This document shows positions 62,549 to 64,000 of a stretch of DNA of 64,000 bases, one piece after another. Source of the stretch: Bidens hawaiensis (Eukaryota > Streptophyta > Magnoliopsida > Asterales > Asteraceae); assembly GCA_021521415.1 (NCBI GenBank), contig JAIQDT010005783.1:1-64000 (forward strand), written 5' to 3'. Every line of letters starts with the position of its first letter. Position 1 is the stretch's first letter. The notes beneath the pieces were generated by a model. That model was not told the DNA's origin, did no database searches, and saw only the letters and a program-made list of their open reading frames with translations. The position numbers and the translations under genes are program-made.

Positions 62549-62866
62549 TGTCCCCCCAGTCCAGCGTTTCTTCCGTGTGAAGTCTTTATGCGGGTGAAAT
62601 TCTTGACTTAATGTGTGCTGGGGATTTTTGTTGTTCGGAAGTTGGGTAAAAAATATCTTCTGTTGGTATAGATAATCATGAAAAAGGACAAGTTGACCAC
62701 TCGCAAGCGCTGTGAACAGGTGATGGAACGTTTTTGCCGGCTGTCACTGTACCCGACTGTACAACTTTTTCTCTTTTTCGAATTTCCCGCATGACGTGGC
62801 AATCACTCATTGGGTGATGAACTTCTCTCTCCACTGTTCATATCCCATCTCATTAATTACGATGGG

Positions 62867-62874
62867 TATAAATA
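62867..62874 (+). promoter_or_regulatory. TATA box of the element C aORF
   Basis: GGTATAAATAGGG lies 120 bp upstream of the aORF start at 62987. A TGACGTGGC motif lies 70 bp further up, where A and B have the G-box. The spacing matches elements A and B. Confidence 0.6.
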
Positions 62875-62986
62875 GGGAGAAACTCCTTCTTTTTGAAGTT
62901 TTATCGCTCTTTTCTTCTTATTATCTTCTTAATTTCCTCTGAACTTTTCATATATCTTTTTTCTACCTTACCCAATTCTCTTTGCA

Positions 62987-64000
62987 ATGTCGAACGTTCA
63001 AACTGAAGTTGACGACATAGAAGTGGCATGGGACTACTCAGAGTATGAAAAATTACTGGAAATGTATGGTATTCCACCCGAGTGGGAACCAGAGTTTCCT
63101 TCTATCGGTTCTATAGCCAGTTTCCCACCGCCTGGAAAAATGGCTTGTATGCCAATTATTTCGTTCATGGGAATTTTCGTCTTCCCATAACAAAATTTCT
63201 CGAGAGAATTTTGACTGCTTATGGTATACATTTATCACAACTGCATCCACGTGCTATGATGCGAATACGACACTACGAATTTGTATGTATAGCACGCGAC
63301 ATAATACCCCGTATTGACCGATTTCCGGTTTTTTATCGCCTTGGGCAATGGTTGGTATACTTGTCAAGGGTTTTCTGACCGGAGCCTCGGGTATGAAGTT
63401 GAGAAGTTATCTGCAGATTGGCACAACAAGTTTTTTTGGATATCTGAATATGTGGTGCCTCTGGCCATGGTTCGCCGTCCGGTGAATTCTGCCCTTCCGG
63501 ACGTTGTCACGGCTACCCATGAGGGGCAAGAATGGTATCGTGTTCTTACCATGGAGCCCTCACCCATGCGTGCCTTACCAGAAGAAGCTTTAGTGTGGGC
63601 AGGCATAAGTCGTTTGTGGCCGACGGAGTTCATGGAACCTATTTTTGCGGATCTGAATGAGCGTAAGTTTTTTCTTTATGGCCTCTTCTCTTCCTTGAAT
63701 ATTTTTATGACTAAGGTTTCATCTCTTTCAGGTCGAAGTTCCATGTTCAATGCGCTTTTTGAAAACAGGGGTTGTGTCCGTAAGAGTATTCGCGAGGCGG
63801 GGGACCAACCTATTCTTGAGAAAACCAAATCTCGATTTTTGTTTCCGAAGAAGGTCCGAGCTGAACCTGTAACTTCGAATGCCACCTTTGAAACAGGTGC
63901 GTATGTTCTAAACCCTTCTCCCCTTACTGCCATTACTTCCGACGGAACGATTGCCATCTTATCATCAAGTGATGATGACGGAGATGCCTCTCTGTTTTCT
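62987..64000 (+). pseudogene. Element C antisense gene, diverged, frameshifted, cut by window end
   Basis: It starts MSNVQTEVDD and shares the PF04195-like region with A and B: NFRLPITKFLERILTAYGIH, QLHPRAMMRIRHYEFVC, then WISEYVVPLAMV. Two single-base shifts break it, near 63143 (after GKMA) and near 63342 (after YRLG). An intron with GTAAGT at 63663 and TTTCAG ending at 63731 is in the same relative place as intron 1 of the intact copy. Exon 2 carries an ILSSSDDDGD stretch like ILSSSEESADG in B. Sequence identity to A/B is low, so C is a different Tat family. Confidence 0.8.

Overview
This window looks like nuclear DNA from a flowering plant. It is AT-rich, has spaced host genes with GT-AG introns, and is packed with LTR retrotransposons, hAT elements and tRNA-derived SINEs. 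The repeat types and the two host protein families suggest a eudicot, possibly Asteraceae, but that is an inference. Only two host genes are supported. One is an intronless gene at 25480-26193 (minus) for a small plant-specific DUF1645/MAKR-like protein. The other is a two-exon phytocyanin (blue copper protein) gene on the minus strand, with exon 1 at 54891-55062 and exon 2 at 34597-34877. The two phytocyanin exons are 20 kb apart, and two retrotransposons fill most of the intron.

Layout from left to right. 1-2832: a decayed minus-strand Ty3/gypsy gag with its LTR promoter. 2833-5688: AT-rich DNA with MITE-like repeats. 5689-21131: a compound locus. A 2.7-kb LTR with its flank and the 5' part of a hAT transposon is followed by the body of a Tekay-like chromovirus, then a second copy of the same LTR, flank and a complete hAT (2832 bp, 8-bp target duplication). 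The repeated block is about 4.55 kb. 21132-34596: the DUF1645-like gene, two SINEs, a LINE fragment, a hAT MITE with a perfect 8-bp target duplication, and a minisatellite. 34597-55062: the phytocyanin gene. Its intron holds Tat-lineage element A (plus strand, 35359-44253, damaged) and Tat-lineage element B (minus strand, 44879-54110, young). 55063-61734: flank with another SINE and two hAT MITEs. 61735-64000: the 3' end of a third, diverged Tat-type element C, running off the window.

The most interesting system is in the Tat elements. Downstream of pol, and antisense to it, each carries a separate gene with its own TATA box. In element B this gene is intact: five exons, four short GT-AG introns in compatible phases, and a 915-residue product with a putative gypsy-type transposase domain (PF04195-like), an acidic/Ser-rich middle and a long coiled coil. 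Element B keeps an open gag and this antisense gene but has lost almost all of pol. Its LTRs differ at only about three places, so it is a recent, apparently non-autonomous insertion. Element A is the reverse: it keeps an open integrase, but its gag is cut and its antisense gene is broken. The two could in principle complement each other.
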